A stretch of 42,669 nt of DNA. Origin: Candidatus Falkowella caecavicola. Its GTDB lineage: Bacteria; Bacillota; Clostridia; Oscillospirales; Ruminococcaceae. Under the pieces are notes generated by a model that saw only the letters and a program-made list of their open reading frames with translations, ran no database searches and was not told the DNA's origin. Position numbers and translations under genes: made by a program. The first letter of the stretch is position 1; every line of letters starts with the position of its first letter. Positions 1 to 9,807 of the stretch are shown one piece after another. Where the stretch lies: assembly GCA_904420125.1 (NCBI GenBank), contig CAJFUK010000039.1, forward strand, positions 1 through 42,669. Reading direction: 5' to 3'.

Positions 1-3
1 GGC

Positions 4-51
4 CCGTCTGATGCCGTCTGATTTCAAGCAAAAGTTGTAGAAAAGTTGTAG
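4..51. repeat. two short tandem duplications at the left edge
   Basis: A 10 bp unit (CCGTCTGATG, then CCGTCTGATT) is repeated at 4-23, and an 11 bp unit (AAAAGTTGTAG) is repeated exactly at 30-51. They lie in the non-coding stretch downstream of lysS. No gene, terminator or promoter is convincing in 1-116. Confidence 0.6.
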
Positions 52-116
52 TTGTAAGCCCTTTTTGCTACATCTTGTGCCGTCCGTTTTCGTCAGACAC
101 TATATATTGTGGAATT

Positions 117-2229
<2,113 letters not shown>

Positions 2230-2292
2230 TTCTACAAATTCTCCTTTTCTCCTTTGCATTCGGTATGCTCAAATACCTGCATTAATTTTAAT

Positions 2293-2321
2293 ATTATAAA
2301 GGAAAAGTTCCGTATTGTCAA
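2293..2321 (-). promoter_or_regulatory. consensus SigA promoter of greA
   Basis: On the minus strand, TTGACA (2316-2321), a 17 bp spacer and TATAAT (2293-2298) match the vegetative consensus perfectly. The expected start near 2286 gives a leader of roughly 55 nt. Confidence 0.88.
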
Positions 2322-2470
2322 TCATAATCCGGAAGTTTCTCCTCTTCCTCCAGCGGAAAGAAAGCCGGTTTTGGAAGAAAAAAAGCGAATCTCCCCGATG
2401 CTGCTGAACAGGTCAGACCAACAAACAAACGTGCCGGACGCCTGCCCCTGATTTCTGGAACAGATTCTTC

Positions 2471-3670
2471 CTATTCCTGCCCTTCAAGCACAGCGCAGGC
2501 TTTTAAAAACTGAGGATCTTCAGCCAGTTCCAGGCTGGCCGACTGCAATCGCAGCGCCTCTTCCTCGGACAGGGAGACAGGATAATCAGGCGTAAGACCG
2601 GTTTCATGAAAGTTGGAGGTTTTCGGCGGATTAAAATGCGCAACCGTCAGATTGATGCCGCTGCCATCGCTCAGGGTAAACAGCTGCTGCATCACACCTT
2701 TTCCAAAAGTGGTGTCCCCCACCTGCACCGCCTTGTCATAATCTTTGAGGGCCGCGGTAAAGAGTTCTGCTGCACTGGCCGTATGTTCATTGGTCAGAAC
2801 AGCCATGGGCATATCAATTTCCCCCGGCTCGGAATGTGCAATCTCTTCTGTGGTTCCATCCGCATAGGTTGCTATAGCAATGACACCCTCCGGAAGAAGG
2901 TAATCCAGTATTTCCTCCACCGAGGAAAGCAGCCCGCCGCCGTTATTGCGCATGTCAAAGATCAGTTTTTCGGCGCCTTGTGCCTGTAAAGATTCTACTG
3001 CCTGCTGAAACTGCCGGGCCGTTGTTTCGTTAAAGCTGGTGACTGCGATATAACCGTTGTCCCCATACAACTGATAGGAAACCGAGGGCACCTCGATCTT
3101 CTGGCGGACAATATGCAGGTCCTGTTCCGCGCCATCCCGAAGAAAAGTGAGGGAAACGGATGTCCCCTCCTCCCCGCGGATCTGGTTAATCGCCTCCTCA
3201 TAGCCGACTTCCAATACACCCGTGCCATCCACTGCGGTCAGCAAATCTCCGGCGCGCAGTCCTGCCAGGTCGGCCGGAGACCCTTTATACACCGATTCCA
3301 CCCGAATATAGCCGGTCTCCGGATCCTGTATGCCGGTCACACCGATGCCGACCAGTTCACCGGCCTCGGAAATCAAAAATTCCTCCAGATCTTCTTTGGA
3401 AAAATACAGGGAAAAACGGTCGCCCAGTCCTGCCATATATCCACGGCTGACATAATCCATCAGCTGCTTTTCCTCAATTTCCCCATCAAACTGTTTTTCT
3501 ACAATCTGCTCGATCGCGTGAATTTTCTGATACAGCGGCTCCTGATACCACGCATTATTTGTCAGCGCCCCGATCATATTCAACTGGGCAAAAGAAGTCG
3601 CAAAAAATACGACGACTGCGGTTATCCCAGCGATTCCAAGCGCTGCGCCAACCGATATTTTCTTTTTCAT
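2471..3670 (-). CDS. S41 carboxy-terminal processing protease with PDZ domain (CtpA/CtpB type)
   Basis: A membrane-anchored serine protease that cleaves near protein C-termini outside the membrane. The 399 residues start with MKKKISVG and one hydrophobic segment (about residues 6-27). A helical region follows, then a PDZ domain (about 95-180, with VESVYKGSPADLAGLRAGD), then the S41 domain. The catalytic serine lies in NEHTASAAELF and the lysine in TFGKGVMQ. It lies downstream of ftsE, ftsX and an M23 hydrolase in the same direction, an arrangement typical of Clostridia. In that setting it may process cell-wall or sporulation proteins, which is an inference. The exact substrate is not predictable. 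The start has only a modest AAAGG ribosome binding site. Confidence 0.92.
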   Translation of the reverse strand: MKKKISVGAALGIAGITAVVVFFATSFAQLNMIGALTNNAWYQEPLYQKIHAIEQIVEKQFDGEIEEKQLMDYVSRGYMAGLGDRFSLYFSKEDLEEFLISEAGELVGIGVTGIQDPETGYIRVESVYKGSPADLAGLRAGDLLTAVDGTGVLEVGYEEAINQIRGEEGTSVSLTFLRDGAEQDLHIVRQKIEVPSVSYQLYGDNGYIAVTSFNETTARQFQQAVESLQAQGAEKLIFDMRNNGGGLLSSVEEILDYLLPEGVIAIATYADGTTEEIAHSEPGEIDMPMAVLTNEHTASAAELFTAALKDYDKAVQVGDTTFGKGVMQQLFTLSDGSGINLTVAHFNPPKTSNFHETGLTPDYPVSLSEEEALRLQSASLELAEDPQFLKACAVLEGQE

Positions 3671-3772
3671 CTTTATCCACGCCTTTCTTTTCTGTCATCT
3701 GTGCAGGCTATCGGGGGCCATTCATGGAACCTGGAACTGCCCGGCACCTCCGGACCGCTGCCCTTTTATTTA

Positions 3773-3815
3773 TATGCACTGAATATGCACTGAATATGCA
3801 CCGAATATGCATCGA
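3773..3815. repeat. 11 bp tandem repeat, about four copies
   Basis: The units TATGCACTGAA (3773-3783 and 3784-3794), TATGCACCGAA (3795-3805) and TATGCATCGA (3806-3815) follow each other without spacing. The array starts about 100 bp upstream of the S41 protease start codon. The period is close to one helical turn. Confidence 0.85.
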
Positions 3816-3925
3816 TGCGCCCGGCTTTGCATTCATCCGGAAAATGGGGACAAAGGTGCCTCAAAGCATCCGAAGGGGCCTGCGTCCGGTACTGGATGCC
3901 AAAATTTCCGCTGAACCTGCAATGG

Positions 3926-3954
3926 AGAAACCGATGCATACTGCATCGGTTTCT
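3926..3954 (-). terminator. hairpin terminator after the M23 hydrolase gene
   Basis: A 13 bp perfect stem (AGAAACCGATGCA at 3926-3938, its complement at 3942-3954) with a 3 nt loop, 70 bp past the M23 stop codon. There is no clean U-run beyond the T-rich end of the stem, so termination strength is uncertain. Confidence 0.5.
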
Positions 3955-4024
3955 GATCCGTTCTATAAGACCGTATCTTCCGGCTTATTCTGCCGCGGTT
4001 TCCTTCCTTTTATACTGTCATCGG

Positions 4025-5230
4025 TCAGCTTCCATAGGAAACATAATTCAGCGGATTCTGCGCAACGCCATCCACCCGCACTTCAAAATGAAGATGTGCT
4101 CCGAATGAGTTTCCGGTGTTGCCCACTTTCGCGATCACGTCCCCCTTGGACACTTCCTGCCCTACTGTCACCAGCACTTCGCTGCAGTGCCCGTACAGGG
4201 TGACATATCCGCCGCCATGGTCAATCATCACGTATTTCCCGTAACTGTAGCCGGGTATGTAAGTTGTCTGTGCCGTGATCACCGTGCCGTGGTTGGAGGC
4301 AACGATCGGCTCTCCGTGCACCCCGCTTCCGGAAATATCGATTCCTTTATGCATCTGGCCCCAGCGCATTTCAAACAGGGAGGTGATCATCGAATAGTTG
4401 GGCAGGGGCCATGCAAACCCGTCTCCGGAATAGTCAATCGACTGCATGTTCTGCCGTTTGGCTTCTTCAATCGCGTGTGCAATTTCGGCCTCCAGCGCAT
4501 CCATCTGCCTCTGGATCTCTTCCTGGTTTTCCGCAAATTCCTGTTCCTGCTTTTTGATGGCGTTGATACTGGCCGTCGTTTTCTGATAAGCTTCCGACAT
4601 CTCGACCTGTTTGGCCGCCATATCTTTTCTGGTTTTTTCCGCTGCCGCCAAATCTTTTTCCAACCCGGCCATCATATCGCTCAGTTCCTGTTTTTCTGCC
4701 TCCAGGGTTTGAATCAGCTGGTTGTCATGTTCGGAAACGCGGCGGACATAGACAATATTAGCCAAAAAGTCGCTGATGCTGTTAGAACTCAGCAGTACAT
4801 CCAGCGCAGAGGCTTCTCCCGCCATATACATCGCCCGCAGCCGCTTTTTAAAGAGGTTGTAATTTTCCTCAATATCCTCTTCTTTTTGGGCAATTTCTTC
4901 CTGTTTCACAGCGATATCTGCTTCCAGCTGACGCTGTTCTTCCTCTTTGAGTTTAATTTGGCTTTCTAGTACGGAAATCTGCTGTCCAAGCGTCTGCTGG
5001 TAGGCCAGTTCCTCCTGGCGTTCCTCTGCAAATTGAGAAAGCTGCTCTTCGTACTCCTGGTTTTTCTGTTCCAGTGCTTCATATTCGTCCTGCATTTGGG
5101 ATACATCATCAGCACGGACTTCAGGAATATCCCGGTTCTCCGCTGCCATCAGCAGAAAAAGAACCCCGGCCAGAACCCCGGCCGTCCCGCGCAGCATTTT
5201 TGTTTTCCAGAATTTTCGGTTCTTCGACAT
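4025..5230 (-). CDS. secreted coiled-coil M23 peptidoglycan hydrolase (EnvC/PcsB-like)
   Basis: Probably a division-associated cell-wall endopeptidase or hydrolase activator. The 401 residues begin with a basic N-terminus and a hydrophobic signal segment (about 12-30). A long charged coiled coil follows (about 45-265, rich in E, Q and K heptads). The C-terminal LytM/M23 domain (about 290-400) shows zinc ligands in HKGIDIS and HLHFEV plus LYGH, so the metal site looks intact, unlike EnvC itself, which is degenerate. ATG 5230 is chosen over the 35-codon upstream extension because AAGGAAGG precedes it at good spacing. It lies directly downstream of ftsX. FtsEX is known to activate coiled-coil hydrolases of this kind (PcsB, CwlO, EnvC), so this is the likely partner. 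Confidence 0.9.
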   Translation of the reverse strand: MSKNRKFWKTKMLRGTAGVLAGVLFLLMAAENRDIPEVRADDVSQMQDEYEALEQKNQEYEEQLSQFAEERQEELAYQQTLGQQISVLESQIKLKEEEQRQLEADIAVKQEEIAQKEEDIEENYNLFKKRLRAMYMAGEASALDVLLSSNSISDFLANIVYVRRVSEHDNQLIQTLEAEKQELSDMMAGLEKDLAAAEKTRKDMAAKQVEMSEAYQKTTASINAIKKQEQEFAENQEEIQRQMDALEAEIAHAIEEAKRQNMQSIDYSGDGFAWPLPNYSMITSLFEMRWGQMHKGIDISGSGVHGEPIVASNHGTVITAQTTYIPGYSYGKYVMIDHGGGYVTLYGHCSEVLVTVGQEVSKGDVIAKVGNTGNSFGAHLHFEVRVDGVAQNPLNYVSYGS

Positions 5231-5589
5231 CGTACGTCCTTCCTTTTTTCTTTCCGATGGTTGATCTTCTGTAGGTAAAAAACAGGGGATTTGGGTGAAC
5301 AGAGCGTTTCGTATGCTTTTGTTCGCTTTGTTCATGCGGGGATCCAGACAGCTTGGCCGTTTTTCCAGGAAAGGGACTGGATTCCCTTATTTTATGTCAT
5401 CCATCTGCCGTACTGTGATACTTCCGGCCTGATCTGTTTTACTCTTTGTTATATCGCAGGAATATTATACAAATCAGCATCTTTTCTATCCATATATGTA
5501 TAAAAATATTCCGGTATTTTCCATAGCCCGCCCAATTACGGTCTCTGTTTCTGCTTCTGAAATTTACAGTCTGTATATATAAAGTGCAT
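5231..5589. other. 359 bp intergenic region between ftsX and the M23 gene
   Basis: No gene is supported. It contains a candidate promoter (5464-5492) that would give the M23 gene a leader of about 225 nt. Within that leader is an imperfect hairpin (5338-5386; ATCCAG pairs with CTGGAT, extended by GGG with CCC). A short plus-strand frame at 5291-5503 has no ribosome binding site and is not called. Confidence 0.5.
5464..5492 (-). promoter_or_regulatory. candidate promoter of the M23 hydrolase gene
   Basis: On the minus strand, TGGATA (5487-5492), 17 bp, TATAAT (5464-5469). The -10 box is perfect and the -35 box matches 4 of 6. If real, the hydrolase can be transcribed independently of ftsEX. 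Confidence 0.5.
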
Positions 5590-6492
5590 TTATACTTTTA
5601 AGTGACTTCGCAGACTGATCAATGTACCCAGCGCGCCAAGCGCAACCCCCGCTGCTGCGAAATATCCAAACAGCCGTCCGGAAATTGTCTGGAAAGGAAC
5701 GATGCTTTCCTCCAGCGACTGCAGAAAAGGAGATGCGTTTTCAAATAACACGCCGATGACATTGTTATAGGCAAACCGAATGACAAAGTACGCAATGATG
5801 GCAGAAATCAGCCCCAGAATAATTCCCTCGATGAGAAAAGGGATTCGTATAAAGCTGTTGGTTGCCCCCACATGCCGCATAATACCGACTTCTGTCCGCC
5901 GCGCAAAAACAGTTGCGCGAATCGTATTGGAAATAATAATCATGCTGACCAGAATGAGCGTCGAAATCATCAAAATGCTGAAGGTATTGATGGTATGTTT
6001 TAAGCTGACCATCGTTTCCGCCACGTTGTTGGGAGCATAAATCTCCTCTACAGCATCATACTGGTCAATATACAGGATGATGTCCTCGAGATACGCCATA
6101 TTATCAATCCGGATTCGGAATGAAGCCGGCAGCGTATCCTCTTCTAGGGATTCAAAGAGTTCAGCGGCCGCATCAATCCGTTCCGTCATCTCTTCCAAAG
6201 CCTCTGCCTGTGAAATATAGGTTTTCTGAATAATATTCTTCTGGCTGTCAATGGCTGCTTCCAGTTCAGCAACCTGCTCGTCGGTTGCATCGTCCTTGAT
6301 AAAGATCACAATATCATTTTGCTGTTCCACAAACAGCACCATATTGTTGACATTTTCCGAAAGCAGGATGGCAATGCCGACCAGCAATAGACAAGCTGTT
6401 AAAACACCGATACTGGCCACTGCCATCAGTCGGTTCAGCCAGACATTGCGAACGCCCTCTTTTGCCAGATATTTTAAACTGCTGCCCCTCAT
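5590..6492 (-). CDS. ftsX: cell-division ABC transporter permease FtsX
   Basis: Membrane half of the FtsEX complex, which transmits ATP hydrolysis to an extracellular peptidoglycan hydrolase at the septum. The 300 residues show the FtsX layout. A cytoplasmic N-terminus (MRGSSLKYLAKEGVRNVWLN) precedes TM1 (about 22-43). A large extracellular loop (about 44-168) includes the conserved-looking VFIKDDATDEQ segment. Three C-terminal membrane segments follow (about 169-193, 213-240 and 272-295), with the cytoplasmic RRTEVGIMRHVGATNSFIR loop. ATG 6492 follows AAGGAGGAG and is preferred to the 47-codon longer frame. It starts 22 bp after the ftsE stop, so the two are co-transcribed. Confidence 0.95.
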   Translation of the reverse strand: MRGSSLKYLAKEGVRNVWLNRLMAVASIGVLTACLLLVGIAILLSENVNNMVLFVEQQNDIVIFIKDDATDEQVAELEAAIDSQKNIIQKTYISQAEALEEMTERIDAAAELFESLEEDTLPASFRIRIDNMAYLEDIILYIDQYDAVEEIYAPNNVAETMVSLKHTINTFSILMISTLILVSMIIISNTIRATVFARRTEVGIMRHVGATNSFIRIPFLIEGIILGLISAIIAYFVIRFAYNNVIGVLFENASPFLQSLEESIVPFQTISGRLFGYFAAAGVALGALGTLISLRSHLKV

Positions 6493-6514
6493 GGCTCCTC
6501 CTTGTTTGACAAGA

Positions 6515-7225
6515 TTAATCTTTCCGGTGGTTCTGCCACCAGGCCTCATTCGTCCCTTTGATATAGTCGTCAAAGGTGACCTCGCCATTTTCAATGCTGA
6601 TGGTACGCCCGCCGAAATATCGTACCAGATCATGCTCGTGGGTCACCATGAGGATGGTTGTGCCACAGCGGTAATTGATTTCTATCAGCAGTTCGACGAT
6701 CTGCAGGGAAAGACCGGGGTCAATGTTACCGGTCGGTTCGTCGGCAATAATCAGCGGAGGATCGTTGGCCAGCGCACGGGCAATCGCCACCCTTTGCTGT
6801 TCTCCGCCGGAGAGCTGGTTGGTCCGCATTTTTTCCTTGCCCTTGAGATCCACCAGATCCAGCACATAGGGAACCCTGTTGCGGATATATTTGGCGGAAT
6901 GGTCTGTCACACGTAGCCCAAAGGCCACGTTATCGAATACGTTCATCGTGGGAATCAAACGGAAATCCTGAAAAATCATGCCCAGAGAACGCCGGAATTT
7001 CGGGATATGTTTTTTCTTAATCCGGTTTAGATCAAAGCCGTTGACAAATACCTTTCCCGACGTGGTAACTGTCTCACGGGTCAGGAGCTTGAGCAATGAA
7101 CTTTTACCCGCGCCGGATGCACCGACCACAAACGCAAATTCCCCGCTGTTAATCTTTAAATCGACATGGGAAAGCGCACGTGTGCCGTTTTCATACTCAA
7201 AAGATACATCGATCAAATCAATCAT
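6515..7225 (-). CDS. ftsE: cell-division ATP-binding protein FtsE
   Basis: ATPase of the FtsEX complex. The 236-residue ABC domain shows Walker A (GASGAGKSS, about residues 36-44), the Q-loop in [10 protein letters not shown], the signature [14 protein letters not shown], Walker B in [13 protein letters not shown], and the switch histidine in MVTHEHDLV. The start [18 protein letters not shown] is standard for FtsE, with AAGGAG upstream at a slightly long spacing. It heads the ftsE-ftsX pair. The C-terminus runs a little past the ABC core ([14 protein letters not shown]). No clear promoter was found in the 188 bp upstream. Confidence 0.96.
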   Translation of the reverse strand: MIDLIDVSFEYENGTRALSHVDLKINSGEFAFVVGASGAGKSSLLKLLTRETVTTSGKVFVNGFDLNRIKKKHIPKFRRSLGMIFQDFRLIPTMNVFDNVAFGLRVTDHSAKYIRNRVPYVLDLVDLKGKEKMRTNQLSGGEQQRVAIARALANDPPLIIADEPTGNIDPGLSLQIVELLIEINYRCGTTILMVTHEHDLVRYFGGRTISIENGEVTFDDYIKGTNEAWWQNHRKD

Positions 7226-7363
7226 AGGTGGGAAAACTCCTTATTTTTGGTGTTGCGCATCGCATCATCTGTCCTGTTGGTCCTATTGTTCTGTGTCCCA
7301 GCCGCTCCAGATCACACCCGCCCTTCTTGACACAGCAGTTCGTGTGATGGGTGTGAAAACGCG

Positions 7364-7397
7364 CAAATTCTGTGCAGAAAAATCTGCACAGAATTTG
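7364..7397 (-). terminator. hairpin terminator after the CdaR-like regulator gene
   Basis: A 15 bp perfect stem (CAAATTCTGTGCAGA at 7364-7378, complement at 7383-7397) with a 4 nt loop, 16 bp past the regulator stop. On the minus strand the downstream tail is short (TTTT after five bases). It separates the regulator from ftsE. Confidence 0.6.
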
Positions 7398-7413
7398 TCC
7401 GTTTTATTTTCTG

Positions 7414-8499
7414 TTAAAACTTGGCTGGGTTGGCTGTCAGATATTTTCTGACCATGAGTGCGATTTTAAAAATAATCGCATGGTCAAATTCCCGCAGATC
7501 CAGGCCCGTAAGTTTTTTGATTTTTTCCAGGCGGTAGACCAGTGTATTCCGGTGTACAAAGAGTTTCCGAGAAGTTTCAGAAACGTTGAGGTTATTTTCA
7601 AAAAATTTCTGGATGGTAAACAGCGTCTCATGATCCAGCGAGTCGATGGATCCGCGTTTAAAGACCTCTCTTAAGAACGTCTCGCAAAGCGTTGTGGGCA
7701 GCTGATAAATCAGGCGCGCAATCCCCAGATTATCATAGCTGATAATCGACTTTTCTTCATCAAAGACCTTCCCGACTTCCAGTGCCACCTGTGCCTCCCG
7801 GAAGGACCGCGCCAGGTCCTTGACTCCGACAACAACCGTACCAATGCCGACGGTGGCCCTGGTATAGAACTCACTGTTTAAGGTGTCAACGATCGAACGC
7901 GCGAGTTTTTCAAGATCCTTGGTTTCAATCCCGGCCCTGATTTCCTTGACCAGTACAATATCGGTTTCACTGACATTGAAGACAAAATCCTTCTGCTTAT
8001 CCGGGAACAGGTTCTGAATCACATCATAAGCGGACACATCATTAGCCGCAACAACCCGGACTAAGAGCGCAACACGGCTGACATCCATATTGAAATGGAG
8101 TTCCCGTGCCTTGATATAGATATCACCCGCCAGAATATTATCCAGGACTACATTTTTAATAAAATTACTGCGGTCATATTTTTCATCGTAATATTGTTTG
8201 ATGCTGGAAAGGGTGATGGCCAAAATCTGTGCATATTTCTCGGCGGTCTCGTCCACGCCTTCTACAAACACAGCGTAATCCGGCTTCGCATTCAGACCAA
8301 ACGGCTTATATGTATAGCCGTCCCGTACAAACAATTCGTGGGAATCCACCGAATCGAGCGGAGCGCTTTCATTATACGCGCCTATTTTCGACAAATCGCT
8401 GCAGGCAATAATTGTCGACATATCATCCATTACGCCGATCATCCGGTCAATGGTATCCCTCATTTGATGTACAACGCTCTGAAAAAGCCTGTTGGACAT
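7414..8499 (-). CDS. PucR/CdaR-family transcriptional regulator
   Basis: A DNA-binding regulator with a divergent GGDEF-like middle domain and a C-terminal helix-turn-helix of the PucR/CdaR type. The HTH segment is ENNLNVSETSRKLFVHRNT followed by LVYRLEKIKKLTGLDL (about residues 310-345). The central region (about 125-260) contains GIGTVVVGVKDLARSFREAQ, typical of the CdaR GGDEF-like domain. The N-terminal part (about 1-110) is a probable sensor domain I cannot assign. ATG 8499 (MSNRLFQ) has better spacing to GGGAGG than the ATG two codons earlier. Members often respond to sugars, diacids or purines, but no such operon is adjacent, so the effector is unknown. A terminator separates it from ftsE. 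Confidence 0.85.
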   Translation of the reverse strand: MSNRLFQSVVHQMRDTIDRMIGVMDDMSTIIACSDLSKIGAYNESAPLDSVDSHELFVRDGYTYKPFGLNAKPDYAVFVEGVDETAEKYAQILAITLSSIKQYYDEKYDRSNFIKNVVLDNILAGDIYIKARELHFNMDVSRVALLVRVVAANDVSAYDVIQNLFPDKQKDFVFNVSETDIVLVKEIRAGIETKDLEKLARSIVDTLNSEFYTRATVGIGTVVVGVKDLARSFREAQVALEVGKVFDEEKSIISYDNLGIARLIYQLPTTLCETFLREVFKRGSIDSLDHETLFTIQKFFENNLNVSETSRKLFVHRNTLVYRLEKIKKLTGLDLREFDHAIIFKIALMVRKYLTANPAKF

Positions 8500-8712
8500 A
8501 CCCATCTGCCTCCCTTTTCTTTTCCGAACCGGTCCGCTGTCTGCATGGCAGCCATTCTGCGGTTCTGTTTGATCCCCTATATGTTTCCAATCTTTTTGCT
8601 TGGCTTACTGAACTGACAAGATTACATGATACTTGTAACAAATTGTAACATAAATTTTACAGCAAAGTGTGAATTTTTTATGAACAGATACGGCGTTTTT
8701 CACAGAGTTTAC

Positions 8713-8752
8713 AAAAAAAAGCGGAAATCTTCGTTTAAAATACACGCAGATT
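8713..8752 (-). terminator. weak candidate terminator after hisJ
   Basis: On the minus strand a short imperfect stem (AATCT with AGATT) is followed shortly by an uninterrupted run of eight T. It lies 22 bp past the hisJ stop. The stem is weak, so this is tentative. Confidence 0.35.
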
Positions 8753-8774
8753 CTTCTGTGCCAGCCTATACAGG

Positions 8775-9611
8775 CTATCCTGATATGGAATTTAGGGAAA
8801 CATCCGTCCATCCATCTGTTTCCCAGCGCTTTACCTGCCGGTAACCGACTTGTCTGAGAATGGCGATGGATTCCCGAAAATAGAAGTCCAGATCCTCTTT
8901 CCGGTGTGCATCTGCGCTTAATGTCACCGGGATCCCTTTTTGGCAGGCAATCTGCAGCAAATGGGCGGAAGGGTAGGGTTCCCTGCATCCTCCCCGCGCG
9001 ATTCCACCGGTATTGACCTCCAAAACCGCGCCGGTCCGGCGGACAGCCTCCAGCGTCTGCTCGGCCATCTCCAGATACCACGTGTCCTCCTCTCGAAAAA
9101 AGCGGCCTTCCTGATTGAGTTTTTTTAACAGATCCATATGCCCTGCAATTTCCGGCCGGTGGGTCTGGAGCATCTGCCGGTACGCAGCATAATACCGGCC
9201 GCAGAAATCCCGGATATCCCCGCCGGATAATTCCCGCAGGCCGTCTTCAAAATGCGGCAGATCCCAATCGACAGTATACACCTGTCCGTCCGGCCCCAGC
9301 AGATCATGTACCGAACCGATCCGGTAATCATAGAGCTGCCGCGGCGCCGGCGCGGAATTGGCATCCTGTTCAATCCCAAGAAAAATAGCGATCTGTCCGG
9401 CATAGCGTTTTTGCAGCCGCCGGATTTCCCGGCGGTATGCCTCTGTTCTCTCTTCCGGCATGTTACAGTCGGAAAAATAGGGCGTCGGGGAATGGTCTGA
9501 AAAACCTAAAGAAATAAATCCTTTTCGGAGCGCTTCCCGAACGATTTCCTCCGGCGTATCCCGGCCGTCACTGAAGCAGCTGTGCGTATGTAAATTAGAT
9601 AAAAACTCCAT
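8775..9611 (-). CDS. hisJ: histidinol-phosphatase, PHP family (HisJ type)
   Basis: Hydrolyses L-histidinol phosphate to histidinol, the penultimate step of histidine synthesis. The 278 residues begin MEFLSNLHTHSCFSDG, where HTH provides the first metal ligands of a PHP domain. Further metal-site motifs are GFSDHSP, the glutamate in FLGIEQD, AGHMDLLKK, and the C-terminal SADAHRKEDL. The open frame runs far upstream, but ATG 9611 starts at the PHP motif and follows GGGGGAG. It is the last his gene and supplies the phosphatase missing from the single-domain HisB here. It is separated from hisIE by an unusual 196 bp GC-rich spacer. Confidence 0.93.
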   Translation of the reverse strand: MEFLSNLHTHSCFSDGRDTPEEIVREALRKGFISLGFSDHSPTPYFSDCNMPEERTEAYRREIRRLQKRYAGQIAIFLGIEQDANSAPAPRQLYDYRIGSVHDLLGPDGQVYTVDWDLPHFEDGLRELSGGDIRDFCGRYYAAYRQMLQTHRPEIAGHMDLLKKLNQEGRFFREEDTWYLEMAEQTLEAVRRTGAVLEVNTGGIARGGCREPYPSAHLLQIACQKGIPVTLSADAHRKEDLDFYFRESIAILRQVGYRQVKRWETDGWTDVSLNSISG

Positions 9612-9634
9612 CTGCTCCCCCTCTGTTTCAAACA

Positions 9635-9660
9635 GCAGGCAGACAGTGATGTCTGCCTGC
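9635..9660 (-). terminator. perfect hairpin between hisIE and hisJ
   Basis: An 11 bp perfect stem (GCAGGCAGACA at 9635-9645, TGTCTGCCTGC at 9650-9660) with a GTGA loop (TCAC on the minus strand). The minus-strand side ends TGTTTG with no real U-run. It lies 24 bp upstream of the hisJ start and could be an attenuating or stabilising hairpin rather than a true terminator. Confidence 0.45.
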
Positions 9661-9680
9661 CCAGCCTCCATCTGTTGGCA

Positions 9681-9770
9681 AAGGCCCCCTCTTCCCCGGT
9701 TCAGGTTCAACGGCAGTACCGTCCTTCCCGCCGTTTTCTCCCCTTCCGGCGGATTTCCCGAACCGGCCTT
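9681..9770 (-). ncRNA. GC-rich structured leader or spacer upstream of hisJ
   Basis: The spacer can fold as a three-way junction. An outer stem pairs 9696-9702 (CCGGTTC) with 9760-9766, optionally extended by 9681-9686 with 9765-9770. It encloses two hairpins: CCGCCG with CGGCGG (9728-9733, 9747-9752) and ACGG with CCGT (9710-9713, 9719-9722). On the minus strand the segment TTGAACCTGAACCGG resembles part of a TPP riboswitch, but the required CTGAGA element is absent. The function is unknown; no covariance support is available. Confidence 0.3.
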
Positions 9771-9807
9771 CACCCCAGCCCGCGCGCAGGCGCCGGCCGC
9801 TTCTGTC

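Larger units (their letters stand above)
3671..4024. other. 354 bp intergenic region between the M23 gene and the S41 protease gene
   Basis: No gene is supported here. It holds a 13 bp perfect hairpin just past the M23 stop, an 11 bp tandem repeat and a 10 bp palindrome (GCATCGATGC, 3809-3818). Plus-strand open frames have no ribosome binding site and no recognisable product. No good promoter for the protease gene was seen. Confidence 0.6.

Noticed and set aside
3773-3815. CRISPR array
   Set aside because: The repeats are 11 bp and directly abutting without spacers, and no cas genes are present.
3559-4203. Plus-strand open frame of 214 codons over the S41/M23 spacer
   Set aside because: Overlaps the ends of two real genes and the 11 bp repeat array; low-complexity translation and no ribosome binding site.
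5291-5503. Plus-strand open frame of 70 codons in the ftsX/M23 spacer
   Set aside because: TTG start without a ribosome binding site; the region is better explained as the M23 leader.
9681-9770. TPP riboswitch upstream of hisJ
   Set aside because: One conserved-looking segment is present, but CTGAGA and the second conserved half are missing, and hisJ is not a thiamine gene. Kept only as an unnamed structured region.
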